From Streptomyces tibetensis (GTDB taxonomy: Bacteria > Actinomycetota > Actinomycetes > Streptomycetales > Streptomycetaceae): a stretch of DNA of 64,000 nt. The stretch spans positions 248,001 to 312,000 of the forward strand of contig NZ_SZVW01000008.1 in NCBI RefSeq assembly GCF_007655005.1. The letters are read 5' to 3'. The first letter of the stretch is position 1. The number at the start of each line of letters is the position of its first letter. Below the pieces are notes generated by a model that ran no database searches, was not told where the DNA came from, and saw only the letters and a list, made by a program, of their open reading frames with translations. Below are positions 25,435 through 33,415 of this stretch, in pieces. A program made the position numbers and the translations under genes.

Positions 25435-25656
25435 AGGGCCTCCTGAGAGGAAACGGAAGGAAAGGAGCGCGCTCATTTCGCTGCTCACCGCACAACTCCG
25501 GTGCGCCGCACCACTGTTGCGACCCCATGCGGAAACGGTCAAGACGTCCGGAACGCGATTACCCAGAACGTGTGAAGATGATCCTTTCCTTTCTCCGTCG
25601 ACCGGAAATCCGATTAGCGTGGGCATTCCGCAGACACGACGGAGACGGGTGAGAGA
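25435..25656. promoter_or_regulatory. Divergent promoter region between the two operons
   Basis: This 222-bp region separates the leftward Gfo/Idh operon from the rightward DegT operon, and must hold both promoters. It is less GC-rich than its surroundings, with A/T-rich patches near 25560-25625. I see no convincing long palindrome or clear -35/-10 pair. The leftward gene has AGGAGG; the rightward gene uses GGAG or GAGAG before TTG. Confidence 0.55.
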
Positions 25657-26931
25657 TTGCCTTCCAGTGGACGAATTCCGGCGCGCTCCGGAGGCGTGTT
25701 ATCGACTGCGCCGGGAACGCCAGATCGAATTCCCTTCTTCTCTCAAGCTGCGACTTTCGAACGGCTGTGGCCTTCCATCGAAGCGGCGTTGGACGAGGTT
25801 TTCCACAGCGGCAAGTTCTCCCACGGGAAACAGGTCGGGCAGCTCGAGTCGGCGCTCGCGGACTACACCGGCGCCCGGCATGTGATCGGCGTCAACAGCG
25901 GCACCGACGCGCTGGTGTTGCTGCTGCGCGCCTGCGGAGTCCGTCCCGGCGACGGTGTCCTGGTGCCGGCGTACTCGTTCTTCGCCACCGCCTCGGCCGT
26001 CGTACTGGCGGGCGGGACACCGCAGTTCGTCGACATCGACCCGGAGACGTACGCGATGGACCCGGCGGCGCTGGAGGCGGCCGTCACTGCGCGGAGCCGG
26101 TTCGTGATGCCGGTGCACCTGTTCCACACGATGGCCGACATGACGGCCGTCACCGCCGTCGCCCGGCAGCACGGCCTGACGGTCGTCGAGGACAGCGCCG
26201 AGGCGATCGGCATGCGCCGGCACGGAGCGCACGCGGGTCTGCACGGGGTCGGCGGCGTCCTGTCCTTCTTCCCCTCCAAGACGCTCGGCGCGCTCGGTGA
26301 CGCGGGAGCCGTGCTCACCGACGACCCGGAGGTGGCGGCCACCGTCGCGGCCCTGCGCCACCACGGCAGGACGGGCCGCACGCTGAACAACTTCCCGGCC
26401 ATCTCCACCGAGAGCGCCCTGCCCGGCGCGAACAGCAAGATGGACGACATCCAGGCGGCCGTCCTGCTGGCCAAGCTGTCTCTCCTGGAGGAGCACATCG
26501 CGCGCCGGGCCGAACTGGCGGACGCCTACACCGCCCGCCTGCGGGACACACCGGGGATCGTCCGCCTGCCGCGGACCACCGTCAGGAAGCCGCCGCGGAC
26601 CACCGCCGGGAAGCCGCCGCGGACCACCGCCGGGAAACCGGACGACCGCGACGTGTACTACGTCTACCTGATCGAGACCCAGCACCGGGACGCCCTGGTC
26701 GACCACCTCGACCGGAACGGCATCGGCACCGAGGTCTACTACCCGGTGCCCCTGCCCCACCAGCCCGCCTTCGCGCACCTGGGTCACCGGCAGGGCGAGT
26801 TCCCCCGTGCCGAGGCGGCGGCCCGGCACGCCGTGGCCCTGCCCTTCCACCCCGACCTGGGGCCAGGCGACCTGGACCGCGTCTGCGACACCATCCGCTC
26901 CTTCCTCGCCGGAACGAGGACGACCGCATGA
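25657..26931 (+). CDS. DegT/DnrJ/EryC1 family aminotransferase (first of two)
   Basis: A 424-residue PLP-dependent sugar or cyclitol aminotransferase. Seen: GVNSGTDALVLLLRACGV, YSFFATASAVVLAGGTPQFVDID, VVEDSAEAIG (Asp contacting PLP), the Schiff-base lysine in SFFPSKTLGALGDAGA, and NSKMDDIQAAVL. Near residue 305-328 it has an insertion of three PRTTAGKP-type octapeptides absent from relatives. The start is uncertain: TTG at 25657 behind GGAG/GAGAG, or GTG at 25696; homologous residues begin after both. Members transaminate a keto group on nucleotide sugars or cyclitols, with glutamate or glutamine as donor, matching the two Gfo/Idh dehydrogenases. It overlaps the next gene by 4 bp. Confidence 0.86.
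   Translation: MPSSGRIPARSGGVLSTAPGTPDRIPFFSQAATFERLWPSIEAALDEVFHSGKFSHGKQVGQLESALADYTGARHVIGVNSGTDALVLLLRACGVRPGDGVLVPAYSFFATASAVVLAGGTPQFVDIDPETYAMDPAALEAAVTARSRFVMPVHLFHTMADMTAVTAVARQHGLTVVEDSAEAIGMRRHGAHAGLHGVGGVLSFFPSKTLGALGDAGAVLTDDPEVAATVAALRHHGRTGRTLNNFPAISTESALPGANSKMDDIQAAVLLAKLSLLEEHIARRAELADAYTARLRDTPGIVRLPRTTVRKPPRTTAGKPPRTTAGKPDDRDVYYVYLIETQHRDALVDHLDRNGIGTEVYYPVPLPHQPAFAHLGHRQGEFPRAEAAARHAVALPFHPDLGPGDLDRVCDTIRSFLAGTRTTA
26569..26640. repeat. 24-bp in-frame tandem repeat (three units) in the aminotransferase gene
   Basis: Units begin with CCGCGGACCACCG at 26569, 26593 and 26617 and encode PRTTVRKP, PRTTAGKP and PRTTAGKP. Units 2 and 3 are nearly identical, unit 1 is diverged. 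The repeat extends a surface loop before the C-terminal domain. Confidence 0.9.
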
Positions 26932-28070
26932 CCGCGTCGATCCCTCCCGCCGTCCCGTTCTTCCCTCCCGCCCTCTTCGAAGCCGACCGCCCCGCACTGA
27001 TCGGGCTGGTCCGCGAGGTGGGCCTCGACCCGGAGCAGCGGTTCATCCTGGGCAGGCGCACCGCCGCCTTCGAGGACCTGCTGCGCGAGGACCTGGAGGC
27101 CGCCGACGTGGTCGCCTGCTCCAGCGGCACCTCGGCGCTCTCGCTGGTGCTGCGGGCCATGGACGTCGGTCCGGGCGACGAGGTGATCGTGCCCGCGTTC
27201 GGCTGCGCGCCCCTGGCCGCCTCGGTGGTCGACGTCGGGGCCACACCGGTCTTCGCCGACATCCGGCCGGACACCATGACCATGGACCCGGACGAGGCGG
27301 AGCGGCTCGTCACCGAGCGGACCAAGGCGGTGATGCCGGCCCACATGTTCTCCGTCATGGCCGACATGCCACGCTTCGCCGAACTTGCCCGGCGGCACGG
27401 ACTGCGCCTGCTGGAGGACTCGGCGGTCGCCCAGGGCGGTGTGCTGCGGGGCGTCCCGGCCGGGCTGTGGGGCGAGGCGGGGCTTTACTCCTTCGTGCAG
27501 GTCAAGACCTGCGGCATGCCCGGCGAGGGCGGCGTGGTCGTCACCCGGGACCCGGCACTGGGCGAGAAGGTGCGGATGCTGCGCAACCACGGCCAGCACG
27601 CCGGGCGCCGGTTCGTCCACCACGCCGTCGGACTCAACAGCCGCTTCGACGAGATCCAGGCCGCCTTCCAGACGCACCGCTACGCCGGCTTCCCGGCGCG
27701 GCTGGCGCGGCGGGCGGAGATCGCCGCGTACTACACCGAGCGCTTCACGCCGCTGGCCGGCCACGGTGTGGTACCACCGCCGCACGACCGGGACGGCCGG
27801 TGCTTCTACGTGTACACGGTCCTCGCCGACGACCGGGAGGCCCTCGGCGCCCACCTGGCCGAGTGGGGGGTGGCCACGCACGTCTACTATCCGCAGCCCC
27901 TGCCCGCCCACCGTGCCTTCGCTCCCTACGTGTCGCCCGGCGCCCGCTGGCCGCGCGCCGAACAGGCCGCCCGCCGCCATCTCGCCCTGCCGGTGCACCA
28001 CCTGCTGACCGACGCACAGGTCCAGCACGTCGCCGACCTCGTGTGCGCCTTCGCCACCGAGCACCACTGA
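26928..28070 (+). CDS. DegT/DnrJ/EryC1 family aminotransferase (second)
   Basis: A 380-residue PLP aminotransferase of the same family but clearly diverged from its neighbour. Seen: SSGTSALSLVLRAMDV, VPAFGCAPLAASVVDVGATPVFADI, LLEDSAVAQGG, the lysine in SFVQVKTCGMPGEGG and NSRFDEIQAAF. The tail ends EHH. Compared with typical sugar aminotransferases the strand after the lysine is Gly-Met-Pro-Gly-Glu-Gly, as in a subset that act on unusual substrates. ATGA overlap couples it to the first DegT gene. Two aminotransferases imply two amino groups or two substrates in the product, or one catalytic and one modified copy. Confidence 0.85.
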   Translation: MTASIPPAVPFFPPALFEADRPALIGLVREVGLDPEQRFILGRRTAAFEDLLREDLEAADVVACSSGTSALSLVLRAMDVGPGDEVIVPAFGCAPLAASVVDVGATPVFADIRPDTMTMDPDEAERLVTERTKAVMPAHMFSVMADMPRFAELARRHGLRLLEDSAVAQGGVLRGVPAGLWGEAGLYSFVQVKTCGMPGEGGVVVTRDPALGEKVRMLRNHGQHAGRRFVHHAVGLNSRFDEIQAAFQTHRYAGFPARLARRAEIAAYYTERFTPLAGHGVVPPPHDRDGRCFYVYTVLADDREALGAHLAEWGVATHVYYPQPLPAHRAFAPYVSPGARWPRAEQAARRHLALPVHHLLTDAQVQHVADLVCAFATEHH

Positions 28071-28149
28071 CGCGCGGCCGCCCGCCCGGACACCACTGAC
28101 GCGCGGCCGCCCGCCCGGACACCACTGACGCGCGGCCGCCCGCCCGGAC
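28063..28149. repeat. Three 29-bp direct repeats starting inside the aminotransferase stop
   Basis: ACCACTGACGCGCGGCCGCC units begin at 28063, 28092 and 28121, exactly 29 bp apart, and appear identical. The first unit covers the last codons and the TGA of the aminotransferase gene. The array fills most of the gap to the UbiA-type gene at 28213. Confidence 0.92.
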
Positions 28150-28212
28150 ACCGCGCTGCCCGGGCGAGCGGCACCCCCTTCGGACGCAGACACCCCCCAC
28201 AAGAGGTCACCC

Positions 28213-29187
28213 ATGACGGACAGCATCGCGGCCGGCCGTCCGGCCACCACCCTCCACGGCAACAGCCGACTGCGCGCCTACGCGCGGCTCGGCAAGCTGG
28301 ACGTGTACGACTACTACCTCGGCATCTTCCTCGCCCTGACCGCCGCGCTGTTCCCGGTCGGCGCCTTCACCGCCCGGCAGGCCTTGGTGCTGGCGCTGTT
28401 CCTGGTCGGCGAAGTCGCGGTCCTCATGGCGATGGTCGCCCTGGACGACGTCACCGGCTTCCGGGACGGCAGCGACCTCGCCAACTACGGCCCCGACAAC
28501 CCGCTGCGCAGCAAGGCACGCAAACCTCTGGTCGCCGGGGCGCTGACGGTGCCCCAGGCGCTGCGCTTCGCCTGGGCCTGCGCTGCGGCCGGGGCGGTGC
28601 TGTGGGCGGGCGCCGCCGCCCTCGCGCCGCACCGCCCGCTCTGGGCCCTGGTGACGGCGGGAGCGCTGTTCGCGGTGTCGTTGCAGTACTCGTACGGCCT
28701 CAAGATCAGTTATCACGGCTTCCAGGAGGTGTTCCTGGTCGCCCTCGGCGCCGTACTGGTGATCGTTCCCTACGGCCTGGTGACGGGGGGCTTCTCCGGT
28801 TTCCTGATGGTGCAGGCGGTGCTGTTCGGGTTCGGGCCGCTGATGTTCGGCGTCTACTCCAACACCAACGACGTGGCCGGCGACCGGGCCGTGGGCCGTC
28901 CGACCGTGGCCGCCCTGGTCTCCGAGCGGGGCAACGCCGTCTTCATCGCAGCCCTGTCCGTCGCAGAGTTCCTCATCGGCGCGGTCGCCTCGGCCACCGG
29001 GGCGGCCCCCTGGTGGTTCGCGCTGCTGATGCTGCCGGCGACCGCGCTGCGGGCCCGCCAGTACCTGACCGGGTTCGTCCGCGGAGACATCATGACCGCC
29101 CGCCGGACGGGCTTCACGGTGCACCGGCTGAGCGTGGTGCTGATGACCGTCGCCAACGTCGTCGTCGCAACGGGAGCCGCCCGATGA
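28213..29187 (+). CDS. UbiA-family membrane transferase
   Basis: A 324-residue polytopic protein of the UbiA superfamily with about eight or nine transmembrane helices. The two Asp-rich loops expected for Mg2+-diphosphate binding are visible as LDDVTGFRDGSD (about residues 77-88) and NTNDVAGDRAVG (about residues 218-229); the first is a variant of the classic NDxxDxxxD. Members transfer a prenyl group, or in some actinobacteria phosphoribose, to an acceptor. GAGGTCACCC precedes the ATG. In this cluster it may attach a prenyl chain or build a lipid-linked sugar. The acceptor cannot be told from sequence. It overlaps the next gene by 4 bp. Confidence 0.82.
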   Translation: MTDSIAAGRPATTLHGNSRLRAYARLGKLDVYDYYLGIFLALTAALFPVGAFTARQALVLALFLVGEVAVLMAMVALDDVTGFRDGSDLANYGPDNPLRSKARKPLVAGALTVPQALRFAWACAAAGAVLWAGAAALAPHRPLWALVTAGALFAVSLQYSYGLKISYHGFQEVFLVALGAVLVIVPYGLVTGGFSGFLMVQAVLFGFGPLMFGVYSNTNDVAGDRAVGRPTVAALVSERGNAVFIAALSVAEFLIGAVASATGAAPWWFALLMLPATALRARQYLTGFVRGDIMTARRTGFTVHRLSVVLMTVANVVVATGAAR

Positions 29188-30554
29188 AGCCCGAGCTCGA
29201 CGTCGCCGTCGTCGGCGCGGGCATCGCCGGCCTGACCGCCGCCCACGAACTGCGCCGCGCCGGGCTGGCCGTCCGGGTGTACGAGCAACTGCCGGACGTC
29301 GGCGGCCGGATGCGCAGCATCCGCCAGGAGGGCTGGACGGTGGACACCGGCGCCGAGCAGGTCCCGTCCCGCGGTTACCGGGCGACCTGGGAGCTGCTGC
29401 GCCGGCTGCGGGTCACACCCGCGGACGTGCCCCGGGTCGGCGGCGCGGTGGCAGTCTGGCGCGACGGACGCGCCCACCTGGGCGTCGGCGAGAGCACGGC
29501 CGTGGTCACCGGAGCGGGCCTGTCCCCCCGGGCGCGGCTCGACCTGGCCGCCTTCACCGCCTGGACCGGACGCCGCCGCGCCGGATTCGACGGCGACCGG
29601 CCCGAGCACAGTCCGCTGGGCGCCGCCACCGTGCGGGAGGTGGCCGCCCGCTACCACCGCGACCTGCACGACTACCTCTTCCAGCCGGTCGCCGGCTGCT
29701 TCTTCGGCTGGGACACCGCCCGGTCCACGGCCGCCCCCATGGTCAGCCTGCTGCTGGAGGCCGGTTCCACCGCCTCCTGGCGCACCTATCGCGACGGCAT
29801 GGACTTCCTGGCCCGCCGGCTCGCCGCCGGCACCGATGTCGTCACCGGCCGGGCCGTACGCGAGGTCACCGACGCCGGCTCGCACGCCGTACTGCGGTTC
29901 GACGACGGGCAGGTCACCGCGCGGGCCGCCGTGCTCGCCGTACCGGCTCCCGTCGCGGCGGCGCTCCGCCCGGACGCCCCCGCGGACGAGCAGCCGTTCC
30001 TCACCTCCTGCACCTTCACGCGCATGATGAAGATCAGTTGCCTTCTGGACCGCCCCCTCGCCCCGGCCGCCCGGCATCCGGTGCACATCCTGCTCACCCC
30101 GGCCGCCGAGGAGGACGTGCTCTCCGGTGTCGTCGTCGACCACGCCAAGGACCCCGGCCGGGCCCCCGCCGGCCGGGGCCTGGTCACCCTCGTGGCCGGT
30201 CCGCGCCGGGTCCCCGAGCTGCTGGACGCCCCTCCTGACGAGGCCGCCGACGTCCTCGTCCGCGCGGCGGAACGCTACGTCCCGGGCATCGGCGGCGCCT
30301 GCCGCCACCGTCTCGTGCACGCCTTCCGCCACGGCCTGCCGGAAGCCACCCCCCAGGCACTGCGGGAACGCGCCGGCTTCCTGTCCCGGCCGGCGCGCGC
30401 CGTGGAGTACGCCGGCGACTGGCTCATGCTGCGGCCCGCCTCCGAAGGAGCCGTCCGGGCGGGCGCGCTGGCCGCGTCCCGCGTCCTGAGCAGGCTCGGA
30501 CGGAACACTCCGGCCGGCCTCGACCGAACGGAGGAAATCCGTGCGACCGCATGA
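29184..30554 (+). CDS. FAD-dependent amine oxidase / protoporphyrinogen-oxidase-like enzyme
   Basis: A 456-residue flavoprotein. Seen: the N-terminal FAD Rossmann motif VVGAGIAGLTAAHELRRAG, then YEQLPDVGGRMRS (the GG-doublet motif), VDTGAEQVPSRGY, and a C-terminal stretch ending YAGDWLMLRPASEGAVRAGALAASRVL that matches the GD...G-AI-SG element closing the FAD site. This is the hallmark of amine oxidases, phytoene desaturases and PPOX. It likely dehydrogenates a tailoring substrate of the cluster, or a prenylated intermediate made by the UbiA protein. Its start overlaps the UbiA stop (ATGA), and its own 3' end overlaps the next gene by 14 bp. Confidence 0.84.
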   Translation: MKPELDVAVVGAGIAGLTAAHELRRAGLAVRVYEQLPDVGGRMRSIRQEGWTVDTGAEQVPSRGYRATWELLRRLRVTPADVPRVGGAVAVWRDGRAHLGVGESTAVVTGAGLSPRARLDLAAFTAWTGRRRAGFDGDRPEHSPLGAATVREVAARYHRDLHDYLFQPVAGCFFGWDTARSTAAPMVSLLLEAGSTASWRTYRDGMDFLARRLAAGTDVVTGRAVREVTDAGSHAVLRFDDGQVTARAAVLAVPAPVAAALRPDAPADEQPFLTSCTFTRMMKISCLLDRPLAPAARHPVHILLTPAAEEDVLSGVVVDHAKDPGRAPAGRGLVTLVAGPRRVPELLDAPPDEAADVLVRAAERYVPGIGGACRHRLVHAFRHGLPEATPQALRERAGFLSRPARAVEYAGDWLMLRPASEGAVRAGALAASRVLSRLGRNTPAGLDRTEEIRATA

Positions 30555-32124
30555 CATGGGCACCCTGTTCGACGAGGCGGCGGCAGGCGGCGCCCGGACT
30601 GTTGTGCACCTGGACCGGCCCCTCGACATCGCGCCGAGGGCCGGCACCCGGTGGACCGTCACCGAACTCGCCCACCTGGTCCGCGCCACCGCGGCCCGCC
30701 TCGCCGACGCCGGGGTCAGGCCCGGGGACCGCGTGGCGATCGTGAAGGACAACCACTGGGACTACGACCTGCTCGCCTGCGCCACGGTCCGCCTCGGCGC
30801 CGTACCCGCGCTGCTGTCCGCCCGGCTCGACATCGCGGATCTCGTCACCCTGCTGGAGCGGCTGCGCCCTGCCGCGCTGGTCACCACCTCCGCGGTGCTG
30901 GCCCGCTGCCGGGACACCGCCGCCGGCGAACCGGCCCGGATCCTCGTCACCGTCGACTCCGCGGTGCCCGGCGCGGTCCACCTGGCCGCGCTGGACGCGT
31001 CCCGTTGCGGCGTACCGGTGCGGCGCCACGACGACGAACCGCTGGTCATCCATCACACCTCGGGGACGACCGGCGTCCCCAAGCTGGTGGTCCACTCCAC
31101 GCGGACACTCGTGCACAAGCTGGCCCGCTTCGAAGCGGTGCGCTATCCAGGGATCGGCATCCGCCCGGATGACGTCCTGGCCAACGCCAGCGCGTACGGA
31201 CACGGACGCACCTTCTGCTGGACGGCCGTGGTGGTGTCGCTTGCGCCCGCCGGGATCGTGATCCTCACCGGCGACGACCCGGAGGCCGCCGACCCGCTGC
31301 TGCGGGCCCACCCACCCACCGTCGTCGAGGCCCTGCCCGCCTCCTACATCCGGCTGCGTCCGCTCGCCAGCCGGCTGGACAACCCCTTCCGGAACGTCCG
31401 CTTGTACATCAGTACCTACGACGCCGTGCACCCGCCCGCCCTGCGCGCGTATCTGACCGCCAGCCGCCGCGCCCGCCCGCTGTGGATGCAGGGCTGGGGC
31501 CAGACCGAGACCGGACCGCTGACCTTCCGCTTCCACACGCGGCGCTCCGCGCTCGCACCGGACGCGGAGACCATGGCGCGCCGGCTCGGCCGGCCCGTGC
31601 CGGGCCGGACCCGGCTGCGCGCGGTGGACCCGGACACGCTGCGCCCGGTGCCACGCGGCCGACCCGGCCTGCTCCTCGTCCGCACCCCTGCCCTCGCCCT
31701 GGGCTACGTCGGCGAAGAGGACCGCTGGGACGCCAAACGCGTCGGCGACTGGTGGTCCACCGGCGACATGGGCGTCCACCACCGTGACGGCAGCGTCAGC
31801 ATCCTGGACCGCGCCGCCGACACCCTGCCCGGTATGAGCTGCCTGCGGACCGAGGACGTACTGGAGCAGCGGCTGCCGCAGGTCCTGGAATGCGTGGTTC
31901 TCGGCGCCCCTGACGGCGATCCGCTGCCCGTCGTGGTCACCGCTGACGGCCGCCTGGACCCGGATGCCTGGAAGCAGGCCACGCACGGCCTGCCGGCGCT
32001 GCGCGACCCGGCCGTCCTCACCTGGGACGAGGTGCCCCGCACAGGCACCGGCAAGGTCCGCCGAGCGGCCCTGGCACGGCAGCTCACCGGTGCCGCACAG
32101 GCGGGCAGCGGCCGGTGGACGTGA
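30541..32124 (+). CDS. AMP-binding acyl/aryl-CoA ligase-type enzyme (first of two)
   Basis: A 527-residue class I adenylate-forming enzyme that activates a carboxylate with ATP for transfer to CoA, a carrier or an amine. Seen: the P-loop IHHTSGTTGVPKLVVHS, WGQTETGPLTF (A5 region), WWSTGDMGVHHRDG (A7), and the A10 lysine in RTGTGKVRRAAL. The A8 hinge reads ILDRAADTLPGMSCL, less canonical than usual. The start is GTG at 30541 behind GGAGGAAATCC. No carrier protein gene is visible in the window, so CoA thioester formation is the simplest reading. Substrate unknown. Confidence 0.85.
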   Translation: MRPHDMGTLFDEAAAGGARTVVHLDRPLDIAPRAGTRWTVTELAHLVRATAARLADAGVRPGDRVAIVKDNHWDYDLLACATVRLGAVPALLSARLDIADLVTLLERLRPAALVTTSAVLARCRDTAAGEPARILVTVDSAVPGAVHLAALDASRCGVPVRRHDDEPLVIHHTSGTTGVPKLVVHSTRTLVHKLARFEAVRYPGIGIRPDDVLANASAYGHGRTFCWTAVVVSLAPAGIVILTGDDPEAADPLLRAHPPTVVEALPASYIRLRPLASRLDNPFRNVRLYISTYDAVHPPALRAYLTASRRARPLWMQGWGQTETGPLTFRFHTRRSALAPDAETMARRLGRPVPGRTRLRAVDPDTLRPVPRGRPGLLLVRTPALALGYVGEEDRWDAKRVGDWWSTGDMGVHHRDGSVSILDRAADTLPGMSCLRTEDVLEQRLPQVLECVVLGAPDGDPLPVVVTADGRLDPDAWKQATHGLPALRDPAVLTWDEVPRTGTGKVRRAALARQLTGAAQAGSGRWT

Positions 32125-32593
32125 CCGGGGCGCTGTCCGACGAGGTCGGGCTGTCCGGCGTGTTCGATGACGCCGGCGTGTCCGGGGTGTTCGTCGGCGT
32201 CGGGTTGTCCGGGGCGGTGCGCGGAGGGGAGTCCCGCCGGGGCACCGTCAGCCTTCCGCCGGGTACGCCCCTCCCGCCGGGTGCGTGGCGGGAGGCATCG
32301 AGCCGGCCGGTGTCGGCTCCGTGCCTGTCCGGGCCGCCGTTCTACGAGGCTGGGCTGTCCGGGCGCTGCTCGGCGAGAGGAGGCTCACCGTGGCACAGCC
32401 GGCCTTCCCCCCTGCCACACCGGGAACCGGTTGGGTGGCAGCCCACCCCTGCAGGGCTCATGCCGGCGGCGAGCCCGCCGTCGCCCGATGGGTCCTGCCA
32501 GGCCGTACATGACGGGGCCGGGCCTGTCACGGCCCGCCGTACATGACGACGCCTGGCCTGTCCGAGCCGCGTTCTGACGAGAGGAGCCACACC
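32125..32593 (+). other. Repeat-rich intergenic stretch with a duplicated gene-start region
   Basis: About 470 bp between the ligase and methyltransferase genes. It is built of degenerate short repeats: several -GGGCTGTCCGG- copies, a 34-bp-spaced pair starting CCGTACATGACG at 32503 and 32537, and a 26-bp stretch at 32375-32400 that matches the methyltransferase RBS/start at 32579-32604 at 22 of 26 positions. Behind the first copy a frame of 39 codons (GTG at 32390) exists but has no recognisable content. I read it as leftovers of duplication events; a tiny peptide gene is not excluded. Confidence 0.6.
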
Positions 32594-33415
32594 GTGTCCC
32601 AGCCCGCTCCCGCCCGGGAGGGCACCCACGCGGTCTTCCGCAACGGCACCGCGCACAGCCGTGACCAGCACCGCTGCCTGGCCGCCGCCTACGACCCGGT
32701 GACCCTGCCCCGCCTGGCCGCCGCCGGTGTCGGTCCGGGCTGGCACTGCCTGGAGGTCGGCGCCGGCGGCGGCAGCATCGCGCGCTGGCTGGCCGAACGG
32801 GTGGCACCGGGCGGGTCGGTGCTCGCCACCGACCTCGACGCGCGCGACATGGCACCCGGCCCGGGCCTGGAGGTCGCGGTCCTCGACGTGGCCCGCGACC
32901 CGCTTCCGGAGGCGGCTTATGACCTCGTGGTGGCCCGCCTGGTCCTGCAGCACGTGCCCGCCCGCGACGCCGTCCTGCACAAACTGGTGCGCGCCCTCAA
33001 ACCCGGCGGTCTGCTGCAGATCGACGAGATCGACGCCTCCTACGAGCCGCCCCTGCTGACTCCGGACGCGGAGGCCGAGGCGCTGTACGTCCGGTTCCTG
33101 CGGGCCAAGAAGGCCGCGCTGCGCGCCGCGGGCGGCGATCCCCACTGGGGACGGAAGGTGCCGGCGGCCTTGCGGGCGGCGGGACTGACCGCCATCGACG
33201 TCCACCTCCACATCGGCGTACGGCACGCCCAGGACCCCGGCCTCGGACTCCAGTTGAACCACACCCGCAACCTCCGCTCCCGGCTGGCGGAACAGGGGAT
33301 GACCGAGGAGGAGCTGGACCGGGTGGGACGGCTGATGCGGCACCCGTCCTTCCGCGCCGCCTCCAGCATCCTGTACTCGGTGCAGGGCCGGCGGCCCGGC
33401 CGGGAGCGACCGTGA
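32594..33415 (+). CDS. Class I SAM-dependent methyltransferase
   Basis: A 273-residue SAM methyltransferase. Seen: motif I LEVGAGGGSIARWL (about residues 52-65), the acidic residue after strand 2 in VLATDLDARDM, motif II/post region VVARLVLQHVPARDAVLHKLVRALKPGG, typical of small-molecule O-, N- or C-methyltransferases. The GTG start follows GAGGAG by 7 bp; the frame upstream crosses repeats. Its stop overlaps the CoA-transferase gene (GTGA). It probably methylates an intermediate or the final product. Confidence 0.87.
   Translation: MSQPAPAREGTHAVFRNGTAHSRDQHRCLAAAYDPVTLPRLAAAGVGPGWHCLEVGAGGGSIARWLAERVAPGGSVLATDLDARDMAPGPGLEVAVLDVARDPLPEAAYDLVVARLVLQHVPARDAVLHKLVRALKPGGLLQIDEIDASYEPPLLTPDAEAEALYVRFLRAKKAALRAAGGDPHWGRKVPAALRAAGLTAIDVHLHIGVRHAQDPGLGLQLNHTRNLRSRLAEQGMTEEELDRVGRLMRHPSFRAASSILYSVQGRRPGRERP

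Noticed and set aside
28063..28149. The 29-bp repeats as a CRISPR array
   Set aside because: Units are contiguous without spacers and no cas genes are near.
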